A stretch of DNA of 53,481 nt from a virus. A model generated the notes under the pieces. That model did no database searches, had not been told where the DNA came from, and was given only the letters and a program-made list of their open reading frames with translations. The translations under genes were made by a program, and so were the position numbers. Below are positions 41,694 through 49,501 of this stretch, piece after piece. The first letter of the stretch is position 1, and each line of letters opens with the position of its first letter. The stretch lies in IMG/VR virus record IMGVR_UViG_3300044707_000344, positions 1-53,481 of that record. One strand, 5' to 3'.

Positions 41694-41868
41694 ACACTGC
41701 GAGGAACACGCCGACGAATTGGCGCTCTGTGCCGCAACGCTTGCCGACGAAGAAGACGATCCGATGGTGCTGGCTGAAAAACTTGCGAACACGTTGAACG
41801 GACTCAACGCGGTTGAGGTTGTTGACGCGAGCGGAAGCGGAGGTCTGGTCTATCCAGATTGGCCATGA
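41608..41868 (+). CDS. Small acidic hypothetical protein
   Basis: This 86-residue protein follows AAGGAGG and overlaps the nuclease gene by 86 bases. It is acidic and has CEHCEEHADELALC, a possible metal site. No family is recognised. Confidence 0.65.
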   Translation: MRVYELMRRVSVGPLTIRLWIEADDGLCEHCEEHADELALCAATLADEEDDPMVLAEKLANTLNGLNAVEVVDASGSGGLVYPDWP

Positions 41869-42023
41869 CAGTCGAACAACTTTGCTGCGTGTGTCTTGGC
41901 GTCATTGTCGAGGCGATGACATTCGTCTTCGCCCTCATGATCGGTGCGTCACTGCGAAGGAAGGAACCTTCAGATGAGACGAGGCCGCCCCCGCGAGCCA
42001 GCTGCCCCAAGTGCCCTCGATGA
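41865..42023 (+). CDS. Tiny membrane protein
   Basis: This 52-residue protein starts with the ATGA overlap to the gene before. It has a hydrophobic helix (CLGVIVEAMTFVFALMIGASL) and a Cys-containing end (SCPKCPR). It overlaps the next gene in another frame. The function is unknown. Confidence 0.55.
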   Translation: MTVEQLCCVCLGVIVEAMTFVFALMIGASLRRKEPSDETRPPPRASCPKCPR

Positions 42024-42168
42024 AAGGCTTTCAATTGCTTCGCTTCGCAGCTCGCCGTGGGTTGTGAAAAGAATTAGGGAGCTTGGCTTGCAGGGAAAGC
42101 TCGTCAAGGGCTGGACGCCGCCATACGTCAAGCTCTTAGATTTCCACTTGCAGCACGTCTCCGAATGA
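41974..42168 (+). CDS. Small basic AT-hook-like protein
   Basis: This 64-residue protein follows AAGGAAGG. It starts MRRGRPREP, an AT-hook-like segment, and has a basic helix (SSPWVVKRIRELGLQGKLVKGW). It may bind DNA. It is overlapped at both ends. Confidence 0.55.
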   Translation: MRRGRPREPAAPSALDERLSIASLRSSPWVVKRIRELGLQGKLVKGWTPPYVKLLDFHLQHVSE

Positions 42169-42266
42169 CAATGCTCCAGCACATCGACGCAATGCCACCT
42201 TGGCTTTGGTTTGCAAGCGTTGCAGCTCTGGCGGCCCTGCTATGCCAGGCATCAAGAGAGCCATGA
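42165..42266 (+). CDS. Very small membrane protein
   Basis: This 33-residue open frame overlaps the stop upstream as ATGA and has a hydrophobic helix (WLWFASVAALAALLC). It is likely a membrane peptide, but its short length makes it uncertain. Confidence 0.4.
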   Translation: MTMLQHIDAMPPWLWFASVAALAALLCQASREP

Positions 42267-42385
42267 CGAAAGAAAGACTGCCGCGTATTTCTTACTCGCT
42301 TTGCCCTCAAGTGTCGGAATATACCGACGGTATATCCGCACGCACCGAGTCAAAGCCCACGCTCACCGCCGAGGAGGAGGACGAA
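42267..42385 (+). promoter_or_regulatory. Leader with 17-bp perfect palindrome
   Basis: The palindrome ATATACCGACGGTATAT (42319-42335) is perfect around a central A. It may be an operator. If the next gene begins at 42263 this stretch would be coding, but the strong GAGGAGG site at about 42371 favours the start at 42386. No clear promoter is visible. Confidence 0.5.
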
Positions 42386-42664
42386 ATGAACACCATCAGT
42401 CGCGACGCCTACGAGGGCGACATCGTCAGCCGCCTGCGCAACTGGCGTGGCCTGCACATCGCACACAGCGGCAGGCTGTACGAGGAGGCGGCAGACGAGA
42501 TTGAGCGGCTGCGAAACGGTGCACTAGAAGGACGCGCAACGGTATCGCTCACCGACGAGGAGCGAGAGGCGATCCATCGCGCCGAGGCGCGGCTGCGAGC
42601 TGCGTATGTGCCAGACGACGAGACTGCCGCCACGCTCCGCAAGCTGCTTGCCCGTCTCGCTTGA
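42386..42664 (+). CDS. Hypothetical helical protein
   Basis: This 92-residue protein has SRDAYEGDIVSRLRNWRGLHIAHSGRLYEEAADEIERLR, a pattern frequent in phage small proteins of unknown role. It is followed by an acidic helix (SLTDEEREAIHRAEARLRAAYV). A strong GAGGAGG precedes the ATG at 42386; 42263 is an in-frame alternative with ATGA overlap. Confidence 0.68.
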   Translation: MNTISRDAYEGDIVSRLRNWRGLHIAHSGRLYEEAADEIERLRNGALEGRATVSLTDEEREAIHRAEARLRAAYVPDDETAATLRKLLARLA

Positions 42665-42728
42665 CGCGGCATCTACCGTGATTCGCATGAGGCCGCGCAG
42701 TGCGGCCTGGCTCACGGAGGATTAGCCA

Positions 42729-43109
42729 ATGCGTTTCGCTTTGCTTCTCGCGGTCCTGCTCTGCTCGACCGCTGCGGCCGATACGGTGTGCATCAACGGA
42801 CGATGCAGCCTGCTGCGTCCCCAGCGTGTCGTGGTTCACAGTGACGCACCCACCAGCGTCGTTGTCAGCACGCCGCGTAGCGTGACCGTCGTGTCGGCTC
42901 AGTCGCACGCCGACCACTTGGCGAGCACCAACACGTTCGTCCACTGCGGACGGCGTGGTGGCGGCTACGAGGGCTTGGGGTTCTCGACATCGTCGCCAGA
43001 CCATGCGTGCCGCTCGGCGTGCTTCTGGGGCACAAGGCGCGTCCGCGAGATCGGCACCGCGTGGTGCCCGGCGCGTCGCGGCTGGATCGCAGTGGTTCGA
43101 TACGAGTGA
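42729..43109 (+). CDS. Secreted protein with signal peptide
   Basis: This 126-residue protein starts with a classical signal peptide (MRFALLLAVLLCSTAAA). The mature part has ADHLASTNTFVHCGRRGGGYEGLGFSTSSPDHACRSACFW, with several cysteines and a Gly-rich loop reminiscent of small CAP/SCP-like secreted proteins. A GGAGG site precedes it. It would act in the periplasm or outside. Confidence 0.72.
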   Translation: MRFALLLAVLLCSTAAADTVCINGRCSLLRPQRVVVHSDAPTSVVVSTPRSVTVVSAQSHADHLASTNTFVHCGRRGGGYEGLGFSTSSPDHACRSACFWGTRRVREIGTAWCPARRGWIAVVRYE

Positions 43110-43114
43110 CCGAT

Positions 43115-43156
43115 AGGCAAGCCCGTCCAGCGCCCTGATGCTGGACGGGCTTGCCT
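43115..43156 (+). other. 17-bp perfect hairpin
   Basis: AGGCAAGCCCGTCCAGC is followed, after eight bases, by its exact reverse complement. There is no T run. It lies between the signal-peptide gene and the radical SAM gene. It might be an RNA processing or termination signal, or an operator. Confidence 0.65.
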
Positions 43157-43177
43157 CGGGCGCGAGGTGCAATCCAA

Positions 43178-44026
43178 ATGAAGCTCGTCTGGTTCCCATC
43201 GTGGTCATGCCAGAACTACAGCGCTGGCCACAGCTACGGCCGAAAATGCCCGTACTGTCCATACTCAATCGACAAGCAAACGAACCGCCTGATCTTTGAC
43301 AGCAAGATCACGTCGTCCGACGAGCGTGCCCCAGCTGCGGACCTCGTTGCGTTCTTCGCCGCCAACTACGACGCGATGGGCGGGCACCTGGAGATCAGCG
43401 GCGGCGAGGCGCTGATGCGTCTCGACCTGCCCGAGATCCTCGCGGCGATTCCGCATCGCTGGGCGATCACGAGCAACACGCTGATGAGCACGGCGATTCA
43501 GCGGCTCATCGCCACGGGTGCCCTCGAGCGATGCGTTGCCTGGACTGCGTCGTGGCATCCGTGCAGCGGCATGGAGGACTCGTACAGCCGCAGCATCCGT
43601 ATGCTCGCGGAGTGCGGTTGTCCTGCTCGGGCCACGGTCGTGATTGCCGACTCGACGGTTTCGAAGCTCGCCGAGACGCTCGCGTACCTCCGCTCGCTGC
43701 CGCTGGCCGGAATCAACTGGCACCTCGACACGCATGGCCCGGCGGACGTGTCGCACCTCAAGGCGGCGGCTGAGGAGATCCTCGGGCCGGGCAACGTCTA
43801 CCTCGCTGGACCGCCGCCGCAGGGAAAGCTCTGCAATCGGCACGACAAGCTCATGGCAGTCGGAGCGGACGGCTCGCTGTATCAGTGCGTGACGTTTGCG
43901 TATCAGGACATCGAGCCAATCTGCAAAGTCGACGGCAGCGTGCGACTGAATGAACTAGAGCGTCGTGTCGAGTGGTGCGACGCTGTCTGCTTTGCCTGCT
44001 GTGACCACGTGAAGCACGAGGGCTGA
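43178..44026 (+). CDS. Radical SAM protein
   Basis: This 282-residue protein has a cluster-binding region with Cys10 and then CPYCPY (Cys24 and Cys27), a variation on CxxxCxxC with a wide first spacing. It has ISGGEALMR, the GGE motif that contacts SAM, and later strands. The C-terminus contains more cysteines (LYQCVTF, then CDAVCFACCDHV) resembling an auxiliary cluster (SPASM-like). The ATG at 43178 follows GAGGTG. The next gene encodes a glycosyltransferase. It could modify DNA, RNA or a peptide; the substrate is unknown. Confidence 0.8.
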   Translation: MKLVWFPSWSCQNYSAGHSYGRKCPYCPYSIDKQTNRLIFDSKITSSDERAPAADLVAFFAANYDAMGGHLEISGGEALMRLDLPEILAAIPHRWAITSNTLMSTAIQRLIATGALERCVAWTASWHPCSGMEDSYSRSIRMLAECGCPARATVVIADSTVSKLAETLAYLRSLPLAGINWHLDTHGPADVSHLKAAAEEILGPGNVYLAGPPPQGKLCNRHDKLMAVGADGSLYQCVTFAYQDIEPICKVDGSVRLNELERRVEWCDAVCFACCDHVKHEG

Positions 44027-44029
44027 GTG

Positions 44030-44899
44030 ATGGAATCTCCACCGGATCACCTGCTGTACCCGCTGGACGTGTTCGTCGAGGACTTCAAGGCGAACTACGA
44101 GCGAGGCGTCGACGTCTTGCGTGATACCGACGTGGCATTCGTCGGTCTTGCCCGCAACTGCGACAAGTGGCTGGCGGGCAATCTTGCTCGTCTGGTGCAG
44201 CTGTGCGACGGCGTCCGCTCGTGGAGGCTGCACGTTCGCACGAACGACAACACCGACGAGACGCCGCGGGTGCTGCAGGAGTTCTGCCAGGAGTATCCGC
44301 AGGCGTCCTACATCGACCAGACGCTCGGCCGGAAACACTACGGAGCCGAATGGGCTGGACCCCGGACGCAGGCGCTTGCGGAGTACCGGACGGAGTGTCA
44401 GTCGTGGGTAAGGGAGTCCGCGCCGAATGCCAGCCTCGTCGTGGCGATCGACTTCGATATGTGGGGCGGCTGGAGCCACGCAGGATTCCTGCACGGCGTG
44501 GGGGCGCTGGCTGCCAATCCGCACGCCTACGGTATGGCGAGCGTGTCGCTGATGCGGCACTTCCAGATGGTGATGACCCCGTCTGGCGAAACGAAGCGGG
44601 AGAGAACGTGGCTGCAGTACGACTGCTGGGCGCTGCGGCTCAACTCAAGCTTCGACGACTACACGGCTGGCATCGGCGGCTGGAAACACTCGTGGCTGCC
44701 CCCCGTGGGATCGCCTGTCGTTCCGGTGGCATCTGCGTTCGGCGGGATGACGACCTACGAGACCGGCGCGTATCTGTCTGGCACCTATGACGGCAGCGAC
44801 TGCGAGCACGTTCCGTTCCATGCGTCCATCGCGGCGAAGACAGGCAGGTCGCTCTACCTCGATCCGGCGATGAGGACGGTGATGTCGTGGCTGGAATGA
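44030..44899 (+). CDS. Putative GT-A fold glycosyltransferase
   Basis: This 289-residue protein has AFVGLARNCDKWLAGNLARLVQLCD, an NDNTDETPRVL part, and VVAIDFDMWGGW, where DFD acts as a DxD-like motif. It resembles glycosyltransferases acting on cell-surface or protein sugars. A GTG at 44027 is also possible. It directly follows the radical SAM gene, suggesting shared action. Confidence 0.7.
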   Translation: MESPPDHLLYPLDVFVEDFKANYERGVDVLRDTDVAFVGLARNCDKWLAGNLARLVQLCDGVRSWRLHVRTNDNTDETPRVLQEFCQEYPQASYIDQTLGRKHYGAEWAGPRTQALAEYRTECQSWVRESAPNASLVVAIDFDMWGGWSHAGFLHGVGALAANPHAYGMASVSLMRHFQMVMTPSGETKRERTWLQYDCWALRLNSSFDDYTAGIGGWKHSWLPPVGSPVVPVASAFGGMTTYETGAYLSGTYDGSDCEHVPFHASIAAKTGRSLYLDPAMRTVMSWLE

Positions 44900-45249
44900 C
44901 GGCGACGATCAACGTGCTTTCGTTTCGTGCGGATTGGGATTCGCACATGCCGATTGCTGCACTGTGCGTCCGCTACACAATCTCCAAGGACCAGGTCATT
45001 CGCCTGCGTGACCTCTGGGATCTGCCGCTGCGGAACAATCGCCGTCTGCGGTACAAGCCTGCCCGCGGCGAGACGCGCGACCCGACGCCGGCCGAGATCG
45101 AGCAACGCTGCAAGGAAGTGCAGGCGCGATGGGATGATCGCACCAGGCAGGAGCGGTCGGTCATCAAGCCTCGGCCGGTGACGCTCAAGCGAATCGAAAT
45201 GACCGACGAGGCTCGCCAAGCGTTCGACGAGCTCCCGGTGGAAGAATGA
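44896..45249 (+). CDS. Putative HTH protein
   Basis: This 117-residue protein starts with the ATGA overlap. Residues about 10-45 (WDSHMPIAALCVRYTISKDQVIRLRDLWDLPLR) look like a helix-turn-helix of the GcrA or sigma-like type. The rest is basic with TPAEIEQRCKEVQARW. It is likely a regulator of transcription; weakly supported. Confidence 0.65.
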   Translation: MTATINVLSFRADWDSHMPIAALCVRYTISKDQVIRLRDLWDLPLRNNRRLRYKPARGETRDPTPAEIEQRCKEVQARWDDRTRQERSVIKPRPVTLKRIEMTDEARQAFDELPVEE

Positions 45250-45533
45250 GTCGCGAGCACGACTACATCGAACGCCGTATCGTCATCGAGTACGGGCGTC
45301 GGTATGTGTACCTGACGATGACGGACGCCACGGCGAAGCTCGTGCCGGGCCGGGAGGAGGTCTTCACGCAGCCGTTCCTGCTGGAGCGGCGCGACGCCCA
45401 CGACGAGGCGGACGACTGCTGGCAGGCGTGCTACCAGCACATCTCTGACGCCGTCGTGTTCCCGATGCCCCTGCAAGGGGACGGGGGGCAGGCGGCAGAA
45501 TCGACGGAGGACGATTCGCCGCCCTCTGGATGA
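45246..45533 (+). CDS. Hypothetical protein
   Basis: This 95-residue acidic protein (EYGRRYVYLTMTDATAKLV, DDCWQACYQHISDAVVFPM) overlaps the previous gene as ATGA. It has no known domain. It is the last gene before the membrane-protein block. Confidence 0.6.
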   Translation: MSREHDYIERRIVIEYGRRYVYLTMTDATAKLVPGREEVFTQPFLLERRDAHDEADDCWQACYQHISDAVVFPMPLQGDGGQAAESTEDDSPPSG

Positions 45534-45540
45534 CGCTGCC

Positions 45541-45900
45541 GTGGACGCCGCCGACAACCTCCAGACAGTCGCCGCCAAGGCCAATGCGTTCCTGGCGGCT
45601 GCCCGCGAGCAAGCATCGGACGGCCTGACGTGGGCCGAGTTCGGCAGGCTGCTCGTGCAGTTGCTGCACCTGCTCGTGGCTGGGCTCGACGCCGTGACAA
45701 CGCTGTCGGGTCCAGAGAAAAAGGCGGTCGTGCTGACGGCCGCCGCCGCCCTGTTTGATTCGTTTGCGGACAAGTGCGTGCCGATCACGTTCTGGCCAGC
45801 GTGGCTGCTGATTCGGCCGGCGACTCGCGTGCTGATCCTGTCGCTCGCCGCTGGTGCCATTGAAGCATTGCTCGCAATCACGAGGAGAGACCCCGCATGA
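45541..45900 (+). CDS. Membrane protein, possible holin-type
   Basis: This 119-residue protein (GTG start) has helices at LLVQLLHLLVAGLDAV, KAVVLTAAAALFDSF and PAWLLIRPATRVLILSLAAGAIEALLAI. The ribosome site is weak. It is the first of several small membrane proteins that overlap in a chain. A holin role is only a hypothesis from the neighbourhood. Confidence 0.6.
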   Translation: MDAADNLQTVAAKANAFLAAAREQASDGLTWAEFGRLLVQLLHLLVAGLDAVTTLSGPEKKAVVLTAAAALFDSFADKCVPITFWPAWLLIRPATRVLILSLAAGAIEALLAITRRDPA

Positions 45901-46166
45901 TGACGCTGCTTATCGTCGCCGCTGCCGTGGCCTGGCTCATGTGGCCTGCCGGCAAGGCGACGCCATCACAGGCGATGCCGCTGCCGTCTGACCTGTTCCG
46001 AGTGCAACCGCCTGCGGCACCAGCCACGCCGGATGCCAGGGCTGCGATCGACAGCCTGCTGGCCGTGCGTGACCGCCTGTCCGCTGGTGGCCCGCTCGAC
46101 GAGGAGAGCGGTGCTGCTGTCGACCGTCTCTGGCTGGAGCTGCTCCACGGGAGCGCCAAGCGATGA
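45897..46166 (+). CDS. Small membrane-anchored protein
   Basis: This 89-residue protein has an N-terminal helix (MTLLIVAAAVAWLMWP) and a helical soluble part rich in Ala (DARAAIDSLLAVRDRL). It overlaps both neighbours. Function unknown. Confidence 0.6.
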   Translation: MMTLLIVAAAVAWLMWPAGKATPSQAMPLPSDLFRVQPPAAPATPDARAAIDSLLAVRDRLSAGGPLDEESGAAVDRLWLELLHGSAKR

Positions 46167-46618
46167 GCCGAGAGAAGGCAATCGTATTCGCCGCCCTGCT
46201 TGCCGTGGCGGCACTGGCTGCCGTTGTCGAGTTCTCGCAGCGTCCAGGCGAGGACGTTCGGCCCGAGCCCGGCCTGTCGCTCCGGGGTAAGTTCGTCGGG
46301 CCGTCGGCGGCCGATGACGCTGCCGCCTTCGCCGGGCTGTGCCGAGGCATCGCCGACGCCTTGCAGGCCGACGGCCAGAAGTCGACGCCACGAATCACCA
46401 CGGGCGTTCAGCTCGAGGACGTTCGTGTCGCTGCCGCCGAGGGGCGATTCCTGCCGCGGACGCTGACACGCGAGCAGCCACACGCTACCGCCGCTGCCGG
46501 CCGGTATCTCGATGAGGTGGCCGGCACATCTGGCGGGCCGCTCGACACGACGACTCGTGCCAAGTGGGTCGCCGCGTACCGCACGCTTGCCGATGCCGCC
46601 GAGGAGGCCGTCCGATGA
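46163..46618 (+). CDS. Membrane-anchored hypothetical protein
   Basis: This 151-residue protein starts with MSREKAIVFAALLAVAALAAVVEF, a signal anchor or signal peptide, followed by a soluble domain with GLCRGIADALQADGQKS and a C-terminal amphipathic helix. It may act in the periplasm. Not a known lysis protein. Confidence 0.6.
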   Translation: MSREKAIVFAALLAVAALAAVVEFSQRPGEDVRPEPGLSLRGKFVGPSAADDAAAFAGLCRGIADALQADGQKSTPRITTGVQLEDVRVAAAEGRFLPRTLTREQPHATAAAGRYLDEVAGTSGGPLDTTTRAKWVAAYRTLADAAEEAVR

Positions 46619-46860
46619 CGCTGCTCGATCACGTGTGGGAGGTCGTCGACAACGCTCTCATGCTGTGCTGCTGCATTGCCGTGCTCGTCGTGGCCGCGTC
46701 TGCCATCGCGTGCCCGGTCTACCTGCATCTCATCCACGCGGAGCTTGTCCAGATCCGCGAGCAGTCCGCCTCGTGCAAGTGCAGCGAAGACCGCGGCCCT
46801 GGCCCCGTGCTGCCGCGAGTGCTGCCACGCCTCCGCAATCTCGGGGAGGCTGACGATTGA
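46615..46860 (+). CDS. Small Cys-rich membrane protein
   Basis: This 81-residue protein has a hydrophobic helix (ALMLCCCIAVLVVAASAIACPVYL), followed by a short helix and CKCSED. The TTG of the peptidase gene overlaps its end. It could be a spanin- or antiholin-like partner; the evidence is location only. Confidence 0.55.
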   Translation: MTLLDHVWEVVDNALMLCCCIAVLVVAASAIACPVYLHLIHAELVQIREQSASCKCSEDRGPGPVLPRVLPRLRNLGEADD

Positions 46861-47924
46861 GCCATCGACGCAGCGTCTGGACGATGTCAGCCATTGCATT
46901 CGTCGTGTTCGCGGCGATTGCTGGAGCCATCATTGACCACTACACGCATCGCCTACTGAAGCGCGTCGATAGCGGATTTGGCTATCAGCCGAATCCCGAG
47001 GGCGTTCGCCTGTTCCTCGGCGAGTTGGCACAGCCGACGTTCGCAGAGGCGGGTGCCGACGCGATGAAGAACGCGACCGGCCGCGACACGTTCCTCTATC
47101 GTGCGGTCGACATTGCTCACCAGCGGAAGTACGGCACGCCGTGGCGGTCGTGGGACCAGGGCTCTGCGGGCACATGCGTGTCGTTCGCGTTTGCGTTGGG
47201 CGAATACACAGCGGAAGCCGTCGACCATGTTGCGGGGAAAGTGAAGGAGCCGCCGGCTGCATGTGCGACCGAGCCGGTGTACGGCGGATCGAGGACGGCC
47301 GCCAGAATCCCGCCGATGGAGAGAAACAACGGAGGCGACGGCAGCTACGGAGGTGCCGCGGCCCGCTGGCTCACTGGGAAGTGCACCGACACGGCGCTCG
47401 GCGGCGTCCTCTATCGCCAACAGTACGGGTCGTTCGACCTGTCGAAGTATTCGATCTCCCTGTCTCGCGATTGGGGACGCAACGGCGTGCCGCTCGAGTT
47501 GGCCCGTGAAGCCAACAAACGCAAGGCGAAGTGCGTGCAGGTGCAGACCTGGCAGGAACTCTGTGCCGCGATTGAGCGAGGCACGCCTGTGGCCATCTGC
47601 TCGCAGGTTGGATACGGCCCGACGCCGCGAGTGCGTGACTCTGACGGCGCACTCTCCCGCGGCTCGTCGTGGTCCCACGCGATGCTCGTGTGGGGCGTAA
47701 GGCACAAGCACAACGGCTCGCCCGACGATATGGGGCTGATACAAAACAGCTGGAACACCAACTGGGTGTCAGGGCCGCGGTGGCCCGACGATCAGCCTGA
47801 CGGCTCGTTCTGGGCACGCCGGCGAGACGTTGAGGCGGCACTGCAACAGGGCGACTCGTGGGCGATCGGCACCAGCTACGAGTGGCGTGACCTTCAAAAT
47901 GCCGATTGGGGGCTCGCACTATGA
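46857..47924 (+). CDS. Membrane-anchored papain-like cysteine peptidase
   Basis: This 355-residue protein starts at TTG. A transmembrane helix lies at residues about 8-28 (WTMSAIAFVVFAAIAGAII). The C1-type peptidase domain follows: SWDQGSAGTCVSFAFALGEY with Gln and the catalytic Cys, SSWSHAMLVWGV with the catalytic His, and LIQNSWNTNW with the Asn. All three key residues are present. In this run of membrane proteins it is the best candidate for a lysis enzyme acting on envelope proteins. No lysozyme-like endolysin is visible in the window. The role is inferred. Confidence 0.85.
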   Translation: MSHRRSVWTMSAIAFVVFAAIAGAIIDHYTHRLLKRVDSGFGYQPNPEGVRLFLGELAQPTFAEAGADAMKNATGRDTFLYRAVDIAHQRKYGTPWRSWDQGSAGTCVSFAFALGEYTAEAVDHVAGKVKEPPAACATEPVYGGSRTAARIPPMERNNGGDGSYGGAAARWLTGKCTDTALGGVLYRQQYGSFDLSKYSISLSRDWGRNGVPLELAREANKRKAKCVQVQTWQELCAAIERGTPVAICSQVGYGPTPRVRDSDGALSRGSSWSHAMLVWGVRHKHNGSPDDMGLIQNSWNTNWVSGPRWPDDQPDGSFWARRRDVEAALQQGDSWAIGTSYEWRDLQNADWGLAL

Positions 47925-48148
47925 CGCTGATCGTCTGGGCAGTGACCGGGGTGATCGCGGGCAGCATCGCGAAGGCGATCCTGCCGCTGCAGTGGCCCGG
48001 CGGCTGGGTGCCGTGTGCCGCTCTTGGCTGCATCGGCAGTGTCGTCGGTGGTCTGCCGTTTGGCCAGGGGCCGGCAGGCATGGTCGGCTCTGTGATCGGG
48101 GCTTGCGTCGTGTTGTATCTCTACACCGCATGGAGCCAGCAGCAGTGA
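47921..48148 (+). CDS. GlsB/YeaQ-type small membrane protein
   Basis: This 75-residue protein has the transglycosylase-associated (GlsB/YeaQ/YmgE) pattern: VTGVIAGSIAKAILPL and GCIGSVVGGLPFGQGPAGMVGSVIGACVVLYLY. It has two or three membrane helices, and the ATG overlaps the peptidase stop (ATGA). Size and topology fit a holin, but the family is usually not one. Confidence 0.72.
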   Translation: MTLIVWAVTGVIAGSIAKAILPLQWPGGWVPCAALGCIGSVVGGLPFGQGPAGMVGSVIGACVVLYLYTAWSQQQ

Positions 48149-48426
48149 ACGCCACGCAAAAGAAACTCGCCGTCGCGGCCGTCGTCCTCGTTGGCGTGAC
48201 GTGGTGGTTCGCGACCGCACCTGACTCTCCGATTCGCCCAGAGCCACCGCGGCCCGACCGGCCGGTGCTCAAGTTCTTCGCGAAAATCGGCAAGCTCGCG
48301 GCCCGCATCGGGCTCACCGCCCTGGTCTTCATGGAGCCTGCACCGGCTGATGCCGACGAGACACAGATGGCTCACGCCGTGCTCGGCATCGACGGCCACG
48401 TGCAGCTGCGAAACGAGAGGTGGTAG
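48145..48426 (+). CDS. Membrane-associated hypothetical protein
   Basis: This 93-residue protein starts at a GTG overlapping the previous stop (GTGA). It has an N-terminal helix (KLAVAAVVLVGVTWWF), a Pro-rich linker and a second hydrophobic region (LAARIGLTALVF). It continues the membrane-protein chain. Function unknown. Confidence 0.6.
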   Translation: MNATQKKLAVAAVVLVGVTWWFATAPDSPIRPEPPRPDRPVLKFFAKIGKLAARIGLTALVFMEPAPADADETQMAHAVLGIDGHVQLRNERW

Positions 48427-48720
48427 ATGCACGCTCTGTGGCACTGGCTGCTCTATGTGCTGACGTGGTCATCCGCCGATCCCGGAGTGATTGACGCGGA
48501 GCGTGCCCGCACGGCCGGCAGCGTCAACGTCGCCTACGCTGGCCTCGCACTGGAGCCGACGAAGCCGCAGGACGTGCCGGCTGCCATCGAGCCTCCGAGG
48601 CCATGCCAGCAGTGCAGCGGCACGGGCCGCATCTACCGCCCCGATGGTGGATGGGTGAAGTGTCCGTGCGGTGCGTGCTCGGCTGATCGCTGCCAGGCGA
48701 AAGGCAAGGCGACGCGATGA
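48427..48720 (+). CDS. DnaJ-type zinc-finger-like small protein
   Basis: This 97-residue protein has an N-terminal hydrophobic stretch (ALWHWLLYVLTW), then PCQQCSGTGRIYRPDGGWVKCPCGAC, a single DnaJ-type CxxCxGTG zinc finger. It overlaps the lectin-like tail protein gene that follows. Confidence 0.68.
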   Translation: MHALWHWLLYVLTWSSADPGVIDAERARTAGSVNVAYAGLALEPTKPQDVPAAIEPPRPCQQCSGTGRIYRPDGGWVKCPCGACSADRCQAKGKATR

Positions 48721-49490
48721 CTCGACCGCGTGCGGGATATGTCGGATTCACGCGGACGCCGACCTCGACGGCGGCGTCTGGGATCTGGACGCTGCGAGAA
48801 GCAGAGGCGAGCAAGCGTGCGGCAGCGTGGCCAGACACGATGCCGGATCTCTCTAGCGACCCGTTCTTCTCCAACGTGGTTCTACTTCTCCACGGCGAGT
48901 CGATGGTCGACTCGTCCAATGCAGCTCGCACGCTCACGGCAAGCGGAGCGACGATCAGCACGGCGCAAAAGAAATTTGGCTCATCGTCGATTTCCATCGG
49001 CAGCGGCCAGTACGTCAGCCTGCCAGGTGCCACAGCGTTCAATATGTCTGGCGACTTCACGCTGGAGTGGTTCCACTATTTGACCAGTGCGACGGCACAG
49101 GGCTGGATCATCGGCGGCAATGCCAATGCCAGCGGGTATTTCATGCTGGGCCTAAACCTCACAGGCTCGCAGCAGTTGTGGGTCGGTCAGGCGAACGTCG
49201 GCTGGCCGGTGCAGTTTGGCAGCGTCCCGCTCGCCGCGAACACATGGCAGCACGTCGCGATCAGTCGCAGCGGCTCAAGCAACAGGCTGTATATCGACGG
49301 CACGCTCGTCGGCTCTGCGATTACTGATTCGACTAGCTGGGTCGCGAATCCGACTCAGATATGGATCGGCTCACAATCAGGCGGCGTGTCGATGGCGGGA
49401 TACCTCGACGAGTTCCGCTGGACCGTGGGGGCGGCGCGGCACACGGGCAGCACCATCACCGTCCCAACAGCGGCATACCCAGACAGCTAG
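48717..49490 (+). CDS. LamG/lectin-like tail protein
   Basis: This 257-residue protein has a phage fibre-type N-terminus (GIWTLREAEASKRAAAWPD, then PFFSNVVLLLHGE), followed by a concanavalin A-like (LamG) jelly-roll: DFTLEWFHYL, WQHVAISRSGSSNRLYIDGTLVGSA and GYLDEFRWTVGAAR. Such domains bind sugars. It starts the second tail-fibre cassette. It likely binds a cell-surface glycan. Confidence 0.83.
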   Translation: MTRPRAGYVGFTRTPTSTAASGIWTLREAEASKRAAAWPDTMPDLSSDPFFSNVVLLLHGESMVDSSNAARTLTASGATISTAQKKFGSSSISIGSGQYVSLPGATAFNMSGDFTLEWFHYLTSATAQGWIIGGNANASGYFMLGLNLTGSQQLWVGQANVGWPVQFGSVPLAANTWQHVAISRSGSSNRLYIDGTLVGSAITDSTSWVANPTQIWIGSQSGGVSMAGYLDEFRWTVGAARHTGSTITVPTAAYPDS

Positions 49491-49501
49491 TGGAGGTAGA
49501 G

